NCBI GenBank assembly: GCA_026400835.1 | Contig: JAPLOA010000064.1 | Location: 1-60,000 of the forward strand | Direction of reading: 5' to 3' | DNA: 60,000 nucleotides | Source: Planctomycetales bacterium | GTDB lineage: Bacteria; Planctomycetota; Planctomycetia; Planctomycetales; Planctomycetaceae | Part shown: positions 26,777 through 36,198 of the stretch, piece by piece | Position numbering within the stretch: the stretch's first letter is position 1 | Layout of the letters: each line of letters begins with the position of its first letter | Made by a program: the position numbers and the translations under genes | Notes under the pieces: model-generated | What the model was told of the DNA's origin: nothing | The model's input: only the letters and a program-made list of their open reading frames with translations | Databases searched by the model: none

Positions 26777-27814
26777 ATGGCAGACAAATCAAACCGCCTT
26801 CCCGTTCTCACTGCCATCCTGTTAGCAGCGGTGGTCTTACCTCTGTTTCTGAGTTCACAAAGTGATAAGTCCGGGACGCTTGTCGTTTACTGCGCTCATG
26901 ATTCAATCTTTGCGGATTCCATCATTCGCAACTTCGAACAACGAACCGGGATTCGCGTACAGGTTCGTTATGACGAAGAGGCCAATAAGTCTCTGGGGCT
27001 CACAAATCTGTTGATCGCAGAGAAAGATCGGCCTCGATGTGATGTCTTCTGGAACAATCAGACACTGGGTACCATTCGACTGAAGAATGAGAGTGTTCTG
27101 GAACCTTGTGATGCGTCTCTCTTTGCAAGGATTCCACAACAGTTCAGGGATCCGGACAATCAGTGGGCAGGCTTTGCCGCGCGGCTGCGCGTCTACATCG
27201 TCAACACGAGCCTGATGACGGCCAGAGAGGATGCTGTCGAAAGCGCGATGAAAGCAGATTCACTCTCACAGGCTGCGATTGCGGTTCCGCTCTTCGGAAC
27301 TACGCTCTCACATTACGCCGTTCTCTGCGATGAGTGGGGATTCGAGGAACTCAAATCGTGGCACCGCTCTCTGCGTGATCGAGGCATCCGCGAGGCTCGC
27401 GGAAACGGGGCCGTCAAAGATCTCGTCGCGGAAGGAGCCTGTCTGTTTGGATTTACTGATTCTGATGATGTGTTCATCGCCATGGATCAGGGCAAGCCGG
27501 TCAAAATGCTCCCTGTGCGACTGAAATCGGGGAAAACGATCTGCCTGCCAAACAGCGTTGCTAAAATTCGAGGCTGCCTAAATCCGGAATTGGCAGACAA
27601 ATTTATTCGCTATCTGATCTCCGAAGAAGTCGAAATCATGCTGGCCAATTCGGCCTCAAGGCAAATCCCTTTGGGGCCTGTCAATGAAACTCTGTTGCCT
27701 GCTGATCTTCAGCCTCTGCTGAAATGGGCGGCCGATGGAGTTTCTCTTGACGGTGCAGCACAACATGATCAGGAAGTACTGCGCTGGTTGTCTCAGGAAT
27801 ATTCCGGAAAGTGA
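26777..27814 (+). CDS. iron-type ABC transporter substrate-binding protein
   Basis: The start at 26777 gives MADKSNRLPVLTAILLAAVVLPLFL, a membrane signal; the frame is open far upstream but that part reads as low-complexity antisense-type sequence. The mature protein begins LVVYCAHDSIFADSIIRNFE and continues with TGIRVQVRYD, CDVFWNNQ and LVAEGACLFGFTDSDDVF, all typical of FbpA/SBP-bac-6/11-type proteins for Fe(III), thiamine or similar ligands. The 345-residue length is normal. The permease gene follows 10 bases after the stop. The tyrosine pair used by FbpA to bind iron is not obvious, so the ligand is uncertain. Confidence 0.8.
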   Translation: MADKSNRLPVLTAILLAAVVLPLFLSSQSDKSGTLVVYCAHDSIFADSIIRNFEQRTGIRVQVRYDEEANKSLGLTNLLIAEKDRPRCDVFWNNQTLGTIRLKNESVLEPCDASLFARIPQQFRDPDNQWAGFAARLRVYIVNTSLMTAREDAVESAMKADSLSQAAIAVPLFGTTLSHYAVLCDEWGFEELKSWHRSLRDRGIREARGNGAVKDLVAEGACLFGFTDSDDVFIAMDQGKPVKMLPVRLKSGKTICLPNSVAKIRGCLNPELADKFIRYLISEEVEIMLANSASRQIPLGPVNETLLPADLQPLLKWAADGVSLDGAAQHDQEVLRWLSQEYSGK

Positions 27815-27824
27815 ATTCCAGAGT

Positions 27825-29372
27825 ATGACACTTACCGAATCGTTGCTTTGGTCTCTCATTCGCTGCGTGTTTGTGGCCAGCATATCCCTCGTGCCCGTTG
27901 CAGCCCTGACCAAACAAATAGAGTGCTCCACAACCACTCGCTCACGCCGGCTCTGGATATTCTTCGCTGTTCTTCCGTTCTTCGTGCCAGAACTGCTGAT
28001 TGGATTTAACTACCGTCTGACAGCCACGCAACTGAGTCAGGGGACACCACGTCTGCTCGCCGCTTTCTCCACAGAGTTCCTGTATCTGTTGCTGCTCATG
28101 GCGCGATCAACGGCCTTTGGAGTTGCCGTCAGACAGATGGTGACTCGTTCGTCGGTCAGTCGGGAGTCTCTGCACGCATGGAACTCTTTGAGGCCGTCGA
28201 ACTCCTCCCGACAATCCTGTTCACCCACGATGATGCAATGGAGGCAGGGATGGCTGATGCTGCGGCTGACCGGCCGCTGGAGATCCAGTTTGATCGCATG
28301 GAGCATCATGGCATTGACCTCGTTTCAGGAATTTGAAACAGCCGCGCTGATGCAGATCGACCGATACCCTGTCACATGGTCCGTTTGGTTGTTTGATGCC
28401 CACGCCGATCGCCAGCCACTGAGTGACTCGGTCAGAATGATTCCTGGTCCACTTTTCATCGAACTGGTCCTGCTGTCTCCCGCTTTATGGATGCTGCTGC
28501 GACATGTACCAAAAGCGGCGGTCTCGTCTTTACCATCGTATCCGGATTCTTCCAGATACCAGCCCAATCGACTGCTGAGTTTGTTCTGTTTATTGCCTGG
28601 GATTGGGTTGTTTCTCCTCTGGCCACTTTCAATAAATCTATTCAGCGCTTTGAGCGGATTGCGGGCCTTGCTGAACAACCCGAAGATGTTTCAAATGGCG
28701 GCAGAGCAAATTCTGACCTCGGCGGGTTTTGCTGTCGCTGCAGCCGCACTGGCGATTAACGTGGCCGGGATGATGCAGGCGACACCAGAACCAAATGGCC
28801 GAAATCAATCTCATCAACCTTTGCATCAAAAACTGTTCTTGCTGTTGCTTCTACCCGGATTGATCGGATCGCTGGTGCTTAGCCTGCTTCTGTTGGCCGC
28901 TTTTCAGCACAGTCTGCTGCGGCCTCTTTACGATACCTGGCTGCCCATGTTACTGGGGCAGTCCATGGCAGTTCTCCCCAGATCCTTTGCACTTGTCGCG
29001 ATGATGAATCAGATGACGGAACGCTCGTCATTGCATTCCGCTTCGCTGTTGATGAGTTCTCCGCACCCGGAAATTCGTCGGCGAGTGTCCGGGATCTTCT
29101 GGAGAATGACGACCTTCCCCGGGCTGCTGTGCGGACTGGTGATTGCTCAGTGGTGTTTCTGGGATGTCACAACGGCATCAATTCTCAGACCCGTGCAGCT
29201 CGAACCTGTCGTGACACGTCTGTACAACGAAATGCATTATGGCCGCACAGAGTCGCTCATGAGTCTCGCAGGACTCGCGATGTTGATTCCTGTGTTCTTA
29301 TGGACATTGCTCGCCGCTTTCACCTGGCTGAAAGCAGTCCTGTGGCCCACAATTTCAGCTCGACCACGTTGA
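27825..29372 (+). CDS. ABC transporter permease, FbpB-like double-length
   Basis: The 515-residue protein starts at 27825, 10 bases after the binding-protein stop. It has about 12 hydrophobic helices in two halves, as in FbpB/ThiP-type permeases (LWIFFAVLPFFVPELLIG, LFCLLPGIGLFLLWPL, LLLLPGLIGSLVLSLLLLA). The EAA loop in each half is hard to see; the first has only a weak match near EFETAALMQIDRYP. It should form the membrane channel for the upstream binding protein. No ATP-binding subunit lies next to it; the following gene is a MoxR-type AAA+ ATPase. Confidence 0.7.
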   Translation: MTLTESLLWSLIRCVFVASISLVPVAALTKQIECSTTTRSRRLWIFFAVLPFFVPELLIGFNYRLTATQLSQGTPRLLAAFSTEFLYLLLLMARSTAFGVAVRQMVTRSSVSRESLHAWNSLRPSNSSRQSCSPTMMQWRQGWLMLRLTGRWRSSLIAWSIMALTSFQEFETAALMQIDRYPVTWSVWLFDAHADRQPLSDSVRMIPGPLFIELVLLSPALWMLLRHVPKAAVSSLPSYPDSSRYQPNRLLSLFCLLPGIGLFLLWPLSINLFSALSGLRALLNNPKMFQMAAEQILTSAGFAVAAAALAINVAGMMQATPEPNGRNQSHQPLHQKLFLLLLLPGLIGSLVLSLLLLAAFQHSLLRPLYDTWLPMLLGQSMAVLPRSFALVAMMNQMTERSSLHSASLLMSSPHPEIRRRVSGIFWRMTTFPGLLCGLVIAQWCFWDVTTASILRPVQLEPVVTRLYNEMHYGRTESLMSLAGLAMLIPVFLWTLLAAFTWLKAVLWPTISARPR

Positions 29373-29574
29373 GCACTGAAGAATCCGTGTTTTCGTGGCT
29401 TAATGTTGCGTTTACACAAGAAATTTCAGACTCCACCTGGGTTTGAAAGCTTGTTTTTGCGAACGACGACGACACTATTTTTGACGACCTGACTGTTCAC
29501 CGGGCTGCGGCAGTCAATAATCTCTCACTCCGTTAACCCTGCAGAACCGATTCTTCGTCAGGAACAGGTCCTCG

Positions 29575-31011
29575 ATGTCTCAGCCGGCCAACTCCGCAAA
29601 ACATAATCGTCCCGCGACACTGGCAGAACTTCAGGCCAGTGGCTGGCAGTCCAGATCCGTAAAAGCGGAAGTCCGCGACAACTTCCTCAAACTGCTCGCA
29701 ACAGGCACGGATCTATTCCCTGGAATTCTGGGTTACGAGAACACCGTCATCCCCGAAATCAGCTTGGCCCTGCTGGCGGGACACGACATCCTGTTTCTTG
29801 GCGAAAAGGGTCAGGGGAAAAGCCGCATGATGCGTGCCCTGCCTCGCTTCCTTGATGACGCGATCCCGTATCTGGATCTGCCCGGCTGTCCGGTTCACGA
29901 AGATCCTTACAAGCCCATTACTTCACAAGGCAAACGTTGCATCGCCGAAAAGTCTCCGGACCAGATCCCGATCGCATGGTGGTCTCGTGATGAGCGATAC
30001 GCCGAACGACTCGCACCGGGAACAAAGTTCGCCGACATCGTCGGAGAAATCGACCCCGCTCGACTGGCGGGAGGAACCAGTATGTCGGCCGAGGAAGCTC
30101 TGCACTTCGGGCTGATTCCTCGAATGCACCGAGGGCTCTTCGCCATGAATGAACTGCCCGAACTTGACGAACTTGTTCAGGTCGGTTTGTTCAATATCCT
30201 TGAAGAACGAGATGTGCAGATTCGCGGTTACCCCATTCAGTTTGATCTGGATGTGATGATTCTGTTCTCTGCAAATCCGGCGACGTACAACCGCAGTGGA
30301 AAAGTGATTCCGCAGTTGAAGGACCGTATCGGCAGCCTGATTCAGACTCATTATCCTCATGATCGTGACGCCGGGATCCAGATTATGGAGCAGGAATGTG
30401 ATGTTCCGCTGGACGGTGACTTCCCTGTCGTTGTGCCCTACTTCATGAAACAGATTATTGAAGAGATCAGCCGTAGCGCGAGGAAGAGTCGTTACATCGA
30501 TCAGACGTCCGGCGTCAGCGCGCGTTTCAGTATTGCAAACTATCAGACGATGATCGCCAGTGCTCGTCGCAGAGGAGCTGTGCTGGGTGAAAAGCCGGCG
30601 GTACCACGAATCAGCGATCTCGGGCATCTGTATTCGTCATCGCTTGGAAAGCTTGAGATCGATCTGATGAGCAGTCATCAGATGAGCGAACGCCAGGTTC
30701 TGGATGCAGTCATCGCTGAAGCCGTAAAGAGTGTGTTCACGGAGTACGTTGAGCAGCATGGACTCGAAGCAATCTCTCAGATCTTTGCCAAAGGCGTCAA
30801 GATTGAGGTTGGTGATATGCTTCCAAGTGATCACTATGAAACGCTGCTTAAGCGAGTCCCGCCGATCTGGGATAAAGCCTTTGAACTGAACGCTTCAGAA
30901 AACTCTGCGGTCAGGGCATCTTGTGTTGAGTTTGTTCTGGCCGGGCTTTACGCGACAGACCGTATCAGCCGGGCTCAGCGTCATGGAATTGTGACGTACG
31001 AGATCGGATGA
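29575..31011 (+). CDS. MoxR/magnesium-chelatase-like AAA+ ATPase
   Basis: The 478-residue protein has a Walker A motif GEKGQGKS at residues 76-83, preceded by [18 protein letters not shown] Walker B-like segment [14 protein letters not shown] and a sensor-1 region [12 protein letters not shown] follow. The overall plan matches the MoxR/BchI-like branch of ATPases that work with VWA-domain proteins. The ~130-residue C-terminal extension is unusual in a simple MoxR. No VWA partner is adjacent, though a BatA/VWA protein lies at 4.3-6.6 kb. Confidence 0.82.
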   Translation: MSQPANSAKHNRPATLAELQASGWQSRSVKAEVRDNFLKLLATGTDLFPGILGYENTVIPEISLALLAGHDILFLGEKGQGKSRMMRALPRFLDDAIPYLDLPGCPVHEDPYKPITSQGKRCIAEKSPDQIPIAWWSRDERYAERLAPGTKFADIVGEIDPARLAGGTSMSAEEALHFGLIPRMHRGLFAMNELPELDELVQVGLFNILEERDVQIRGYPIQFDLDVMILFSANPATYNRSGKVIPQLKDRIGSLIQTHYPHDRDAGIQIMEQECDVPLDGDFPVVVPYFMKQIIEEISRSARKSRYIDQTSGVSARFSIANYQTMIASARRRGAVLGEKPAVPRISDLGHLYSSSLGKLEIDLMSSHQMSERQVLDAVIAEAVKSVFTEYVEQHGLEAISQIFAKGVKIEVGDMLPSDHYETLLKRVPPIWDKAFELNASENSAVRASCVEFVLAGLYATDRISRAQRHGIVTYEIG

Positions 31012-31335
31012 GTGTGGGTTGAAAAGGGTGTCTGGAATTCTCCCGGCGACTTCTGGTCGTCGTACTTCAGCACCGCATCCAAAGCGCCAGACAGCTTTTC
31101 GGTCGCGCGGCTAACACTGCCACCCTGCTGTTTTTGCCGATTCCTCTCAGAACCAAGCGGCATCTGCTGCTGGCGTTGGGAATGTCGAACGCACCGGGAT
31201 CGTGCAGGACGCGTAGATCAGCAAATGGCATTTCGGAACCATCGTGTGAAAGGCAAAATGCGGGGGGGAATCCATACTGCCTGGAAATCACACGACCTCG
31301 CCATGGCGAGGCATCTCTCTTGTTTGCCGCTCCCT

Positions 31336-32619
31336 ATGCGAATTTTGCTGTACGAAGATCTGCAGACTGAGAACCTGAGCCCGGTGGCTCTGGTTCGACC
31401 AGTGTTCGAACTGGTCTGCGGGCGAGATTGTCTTCGCCGCCGGTTGCAGCGCTGGTTTCCGACAGCGGAGTTTGGCGTCTGGATCCGATCGTGGCTCAAA
31501 GAGTCCTATGCAGAAGAGCAGCCGGAAATCAAAGTGAATGATCGAGACTGGCTTCGAAAAGGGCCGGTCCTGCTGATCAACGGCCGCTGGCTTCCGGAAC
31601 GTCGGCTGAATGCACTCGACTTTTTGAATCATCGAGCTGGCTACATCGACGGACATCCCGCGTGGATTCTTGGTGACGGTGAAGAGCTTGCAGAGATCTT
31701 TGAGAACGATCCCGAAGTCTCGCTGGAACGCTATGCCGGAACTCAGCGGATCGTGCCCACGAACGGGCGGTTTGTTCGCTATCCGTGGGATCTGATCAAC
31801 GAGAACGCCGGACAACTGGTCAGAGACTTCTGCGACGAAGGAATTTCTCATCGCCCTGATTTCGACCATGTACAGATTCTGGGGGATGCTGCTGACATCT
31901 ACATCTCTTCGCAGGCATCAATCGATCCGTATGTCGTTATTGATGCTCGACGTGGTCCGGTGTCGATTGATCGTGATGTCCAAATCCAGTCGTTTACCCG
32001 AATAGAGGGCCCGTGCCATGTGGGTCGCGGTTCCCGGATTTTTCGTGCACTGATTCGAGGCGGCACGACAATCGGGGAACAGTGCCGGGTTGGAGGAGAA
32101 GTCGAAGAATCGATCCTGCATGGCTATGTGAACAAGTATCACGAAGGATTCCTCGGCCATAGCTATGTTTGCCCCTGGGTGAACATCGGAGCAATGTCGT
32201 CCACATCGGACCTCAAGAATGACTACAGCAGCGTCAAAGTTCCTCTGCTGGGGCAGCTCGTGGACTCAGGCTTCACCAAGGTCGGTTCATTCATCGGAGA
32301 TCACTCCAAGATTTCTCTCGACAGCATGTTCAATACGGGAAGTTCAGTCGGCGTGATGACGATGGTGCTGCCCGGCGGACGTTTGTTGCCAAGACACATC
32401 CCATCCTTCTGCAGCGTGATGTGGGGTGAACTGACGATGGACTGGTCACTTGAATCAGCCATCGAGACGGCCCAGGTCGTCATGCGTCGTCGCGGACGAG
32501 AATTGTCGCCAGTTGCTGAACGCTTAGTGCGAGTCGTCTTCGAGCGAACCGACGGAGAGCGTCAGCGGGCGATTCAGAGTGCTTCGCAAAGACGATCTGC
32601 CGCTTCCTCGGGCTTATAA
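31336..32619 (+). CDS. GlmU-like sugar-nucleotidyltransferase with left-handed beta-helix (TIGR03991 type)
   Basis: The ATG at 31336 (MRILLYEDLQTENLSPVALV) is the family start; the frame is open upstream to 31012 but that part is not conserved. The N-terminal half contains RPVFELVCGRDCLRRRLQ and LLINGRWLP of the alternative bacterial GlmU nucleotidyltransferase. The C-terminal half is a hexapeptide-repeat beta-helix (IDRDVQIQSFTRIEGPCHVG, RVGGEVEESILHGYVNKYHEGFLG-type). It likely makes UDP-GlcNAc from GlcN-1-P and UTP plus acetyl-CoA, or a related nucleotide sugar. The 427-residue length fits. A GC hairpin overlaps the stop. Confidence 0.82.
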   Translation: MRILLYEDLQTENLSPVALVRPVFELVCGRDCLRRRLQRWFPTAEFGVWIRSWLKESYAEEQPEIKVNDRDWLRKGPVLLINGRWLPERRLNALDFLNHRAGYIDGHPAWILGDGEELAEIFENDPEVSLERYAGTQRIVPTNGRFVRYPWDLINENAGQLVRDFCDEGISHRPDFDHVQILGDAADIYISSQASIDPYVVIDARRGPVSIDRDVQIQSFTRIEGPCHVGRGSRIFRALIRGGTTIGEQCRVGGEVEESILHGYVNKYHEGFLGHSYVCPWVNIGAMSSTSDLKNDYSSVKVPLLGQLVDSGFTKVGSFIGDHSKISLDSMFNTGSSVGVMTMVLPGGRLLPRHIPSFCSVMWGELTMDWSLESAIETAQVVMRRRGRELSPVAERLVRVVFERTDGERQRAIQSASQRRSAASSGL

Positions 32620-32626
32620 CAGCCCG
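32609..32626 (+). terminator. possible terminator hairpin overlapping the stop codon
   Basis: CGGGCT pairs with AGCCCG across TTATAA. The TAA stop of the GlmU-like gene lies in the loop region. No T-run follows, so termination is tentative. Confidence 0.3.
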
Positions 32627-32836
32627 ACTCTGCCAAAAATGTGACGCCCTTTCCACCGCGCGATGTGGGAATTGTCCTTCAAATTTCCGCCGCTGCCGGA
32701 AATCACGAGGTTGTTTTCATCCGACTTTGCGACGGGGCTGATTGGCTGCTATCGTGCTGCCGGAGGAAGTCTGAACGATTTCTGTCCTCACGACTCCCAC
32801 GGCCCAATTTATCCAGTCAAACCAGTTAAAATCGCC

Positions 32837-34522
32837 ATGACACAGATCAACAAGCACAGCAGCCGAATTACTCAACCCGCTTCTCAGGGTGCCTCCCAGG
32901 CCATGCTTTATGCCACCGGCATGGATCAGGCTGATATGAATAAGGCTCAGGTCGGTATCAGCAGCATGTGGTACGAGGGCAATCCCTGCAACATGCACCT
33001 GATGGATCTTGCAGCCAGGGTTCGAGAAGGTGTTCAGGCGGCCGGTATGGTCGGGATGCGATTCAACACCATCGGCGTCAGCGATGGAATCTCGATGGGC
33101 ACCGATGGGATGTCCTATTCTCTGCAGTCCCGAGACCTGATTGCAGACTCTATCGAAACCGTCATGTGCGCTCAGTGGTATGACGCGAACGTCTCATTGC
33201 CCGGCTGTGACAAGAACATGCCTGGCTGCATTATCGCGATGGGTCGTCTGAATCGCCCCGCGCTGATGGTCTATGGCGGAACCATCAAACCCGGCTGTGG
33301 TCTTAAAGGCGAAAAGCTGGATATCGTTTCAGCGTTTCAGTCTTACGGCGAATACCTCGGAAAGAAAATCACCGAAGAAGAACGCGCTGCGATTGTCCGT
33401 CGAAGTTGTCCAGGAGCTGGAGCGTGCGGCGGGATGTATACAGCCAACACGATGGCTTCCGCTATTGAAGCGATGGGCATGTCCCTTCCTTACAGCTCAT
33501 CAATTCCTGCCGAAGACCCGGCCAAACTGGAAGAATGTTTCCGCGCTGGTGCTGCTATCAGAAATCTGCTGGAGAAAGACATTAAGCCCCGCGACATCAT
33601 GACGCGTGCGGCATTTGAAAATGCCATGGTTCTTATTATGGCAACGGGTGGCTCCACCAACGCCGTTCTGCATCTGATCGCCATGGCTCGCGCGGTCAAT
33701 GTTCCATTGACAATCGATGACTTCCAGAGCGTCAGTGATCGCATTCCTTATATCTCCGACCTGAAGCCCAGCGGCAAGTTCGTGATGGAAGACCTGCATA
33801 CGATTGGTGGAACTCCGGCGGTACTGAAGTATCTGCTGGAAAAAGGACTGATTGATGGAAGCTGCATGACTGTCACTGGAAAGACTCTGGCAGAGAATCT
33901 GAAGGATCTGCCAGGGCTGAAGAAAGGCCAGGAAATTGTTCAGCCAATCGAGAATCCAATCAAGGAAAGTGGTCACATCCGGATTATGCGAGGCAATGTT
34001 TGCCCGGATGGTGCTGTTGCAAAGATCACCGGCAAAGAGGGTCTGGTCTTCAAAGGCACAGCCCGATGTTTTGATTCTGAAGAGCTGATGCTGAAGGGTC
34101 TCGAAGACGGCAGGATTCAGAAAGGCGATGTTGTTGTGATTCGCTACGAAGGTCCCAAGGGTGGACCTGGTATGCCGGAAATGCTGACTCCGACATCGGC
34201 GATCATGGGGGCTGGCCTCGGGACTGATGTTGCGCTGCTGACCGACGGACGTTTCAGCGGTGGCTCACACGGCTTCATCGTGGGACACATTACGCCGGAA
34301 GCTCAGGTCGGCGGCACGATTGCCCTTTTGAAAGACGGTGATCAGATCACGGTTGATGCAGAAAAAAATGAGATCAATGTGGATCTATCTGCTGAGGAAC
34401 TGGCCAGCCGAAAGGCGGTATTCGTCCCGCTGCCGCTGAAGGCAACTCGCGGAACACTGGCCAAGTACATTCGTTGCGTGAAGTCTGCATCTGAAGGCTG
34501 TGTGACGGATGAGGAACTCTGA
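32837..34522 (+). CDS. ilvD: dihydroxy-acid dehydratase
   Basis: The ATG at 32837 ([18 protein letters not shown]) starts a 561-residue protein of normal length; the frame extends upstream to 32663 without conserved content. The iron-sulfur and catalytic motifs are intact: [29 protein letters not shown], and the C-terminal [18 protein letters not shown]. It dehydrates 2,3-dihydroxy-isovalerate and dihydroxy-methylvalerate in valine and isoleucine biosynthesis, in the cytoplasm. No other ilv gene is adjacent. Confidence 0.95.
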   Translation: MTQINKHSSRITQPASQGASQAMLYATGMDQADMNKAQVGISSMWYEGNPCNMHLMDLAARVREGVQAAGMVGMRFNTIGVSDGISMGTDGMSYSLQSRDLIADSIETVMCAQWYDANVSLPGCDKNMPGCIIAMGRLNRPALMVYGGTIKPGCGLKGEKLDIVSAFQSYGEYLGKKITEEERAAIVRRSCPGAGACGGMYTANTMASAIEAMGMSLPYSSSIPAEDPAKLEECFRAGAAIRNLLEKDIKPRDIMTRAAFENAMVLIMATGGSTNAVLHLIAMARAVNVPLTIDDFQSVSDRIPYISDLKPSGKFVMEDLHTIGGTPAVLKYLLEKGLIDGSCMTVTGKTLAENLKDLPGLKKGQEIVQPIENPIKESGHIRIMRGNVCPDGAVAKITGKEGLVFKGTARCFDSEELMLKGLEDGRIQKGDVVVIRYEGPKGGPGMPEMLTPTSAIMGAGLGTDVALLTDGRFSGGSHGFIVGHITPEAQVGGTIALLKDGDQITVDAEKNEINVDLSAEELASRKAVFVPLPLKATRGTLAKYIRCVKSASEGCVTDEEL

Positions 34523-34616
34523 TCAGGAGTCGAGTCCGCCAGATTCTTCCTCCATTGCAAAACCGCAAGAGGAAGATCTGAGGAATCATCCGGTCTACCT
34601 GTAAAACCAAATTGCA

Positions 34617-35893
34617 TTGAAATTTGGATCGCTTTCCGCGGGGCTGGTGGTATTGATTCTCTACCCAGCCCCAAACAACATCGCGATTGGAGTGACTTTT
34701 TCGCTGATTTCCGTGTTGTTCTACGTAGCGCGGAATCTTCTGATGCCCAGAGCAAGAACGCCGGGACAACTGGATCTGATCGTTTCCGGCTACCTGCTGG
34801 CGGTTTTCTTTATTCAGTGGTGCTGCATTCTGCTCACTCCGAATAGGGAAACGTCGACAGGTTCAGCCTGCATGATTGCGATTTCAGGGCTGCTGTTCAT
34901 CAGGCGTCAGAAATCTGCCGACAGATGCTGGCCTGCACCGGGCGATCCACTGCAGAAAAATCTGTTATCGATTTCTGCGGACTGGTTCGGGAAATGATGC
35001 CCCTCGTCAAAGCGGCTTTGCCTGACCGGGTTGCTATTTCCTTCGAAGCCTGTCTGGACCCGGCGCTCGTCTACGGCAATACCACACAGCTTCAACAAGT
35101 CTTGATGAATCTCGTGACAAATGCTGCAGATGCAATCGGCGGAAAAGGCGATGTTCAAATGCGAGTTGACAATCAGCTTATAGGTGGACGCATAAGCAGT
35201 TCGGAATACTTCTGGATCTCATCACCCACACCCGGAGAGTATATCGCGTTGCGTGTGACTGATACCCGGCACGGCATGGAGCCCGACGTTGTCGCTCAGA
35301 TTTTTGATCCTTACTTTACGACAAAGAAATCCGGACACGGCCCTGGATTGTCGAGTGTTCAGGGCATCGCATCGTCCCACAATGCTGCTCTGGGTGTCTG
35401 GAGCAAACCCGGAGCGGGAACTCGGTTTACAATCCGGCTTCTCAGGAAGATGTCGGCAGAATCAGGTATGGATCGAACCAATTTACCGGGATTAAACACG
35501 CATAAAACCGCACCATCGAACACGATTCTTGTCGTTGATGACGACGATCTTGTCCGAACGCCACTCGTAAAAATGCTGGAACTGCTCGACTGGACTGTCG
35601 TCGAAGCTTCCAGTGGAGAAGCGGCCGTCGCCCTGACCCAACGACGATCAGATTTTGCCACCATCCTGGTGAACTTTACGATGGCTGGGATGAATCGACG
35701 TGAAACTTTGACAGCCATCCGTGCGACCGGTTGCAAGAGTCCGGCGATTCTTTGCAGCGGCTGTATTTCCAGTACAGAGGACGGTGTCTACGAAGACTCC
35801 TTTGACGGCTTTCTGCAAAAGCTTTTCTGCCGTCAGGAACTGGAAAAAGTGCTGGCACAGGTGACGCACCTGCAAGGTCCACGAACGAACTGA
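34617..35893 (+). pseudogene. degenerate hybrid histidine kinase with pseudo-receiver
   Basis: An N-terminal membrane segment (34617-34997, three helices such as LIVSGYLLAVFFIQWCCILL) lies in another frame from the rest, which is open from 34847 (first ATG 34925) to 35893. The second frame begins inside a DHp helix (QASEICRQMLA); the phosphoacceptor His segment is missing. The ATPase N-box is present (QVLMNLVTNAADAI). The G1 box reads DTRHGM instead of DTGxGM, and G2 reads GHGPGL instead of GxGLGL. The receiver keeps VVDDDDLVR but has Asn at residue 250 (ILVNFTMAG), where the phosphorylated Asp should be. It is therefore very likely inactive, either as a relic or as a non-catalytic adaptor. 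Confidence 0.72.
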
Positions 35894-36198
35894 GGCCCGC
35901 AGAACAAAAGCGGAAACGTTTTCTGTTGCTGGGAATTTTTTTCCCGCAGCGCGTTCTGAGCTGAACAACTCAGTCTCCTTTTCAGAGCAGTTGGCTCATT
36001 CCGGACCTGTAAAAATCGGGTTTTGCAGGCAATGAGTAGAAATGCCCACGACCTGAAATCACTTCTCGGTACGCAAACTGCGGTCGGAGTCTCAATGCAC
36101 TTCGTTTGCAGCAAGACTTCTGAGCCGATGTTGCTCAGGAGCAAACGCAAACGGGCGAATGTTGGCAGTGGACTTCCAAACCGGGAACTCCGACCAGT
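35894..36198. other. intergenic region before the hook genes
   Basis: These 305 bases separate the kinase relic from fliK. Short open frames here have no recognisable content. I looked for flagellar sigma-28 (TAAA-N15-GCCGATAA) and sigma-54 (GG-N10-GC) elements and found nothing convincing. Confidence 0.35.
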
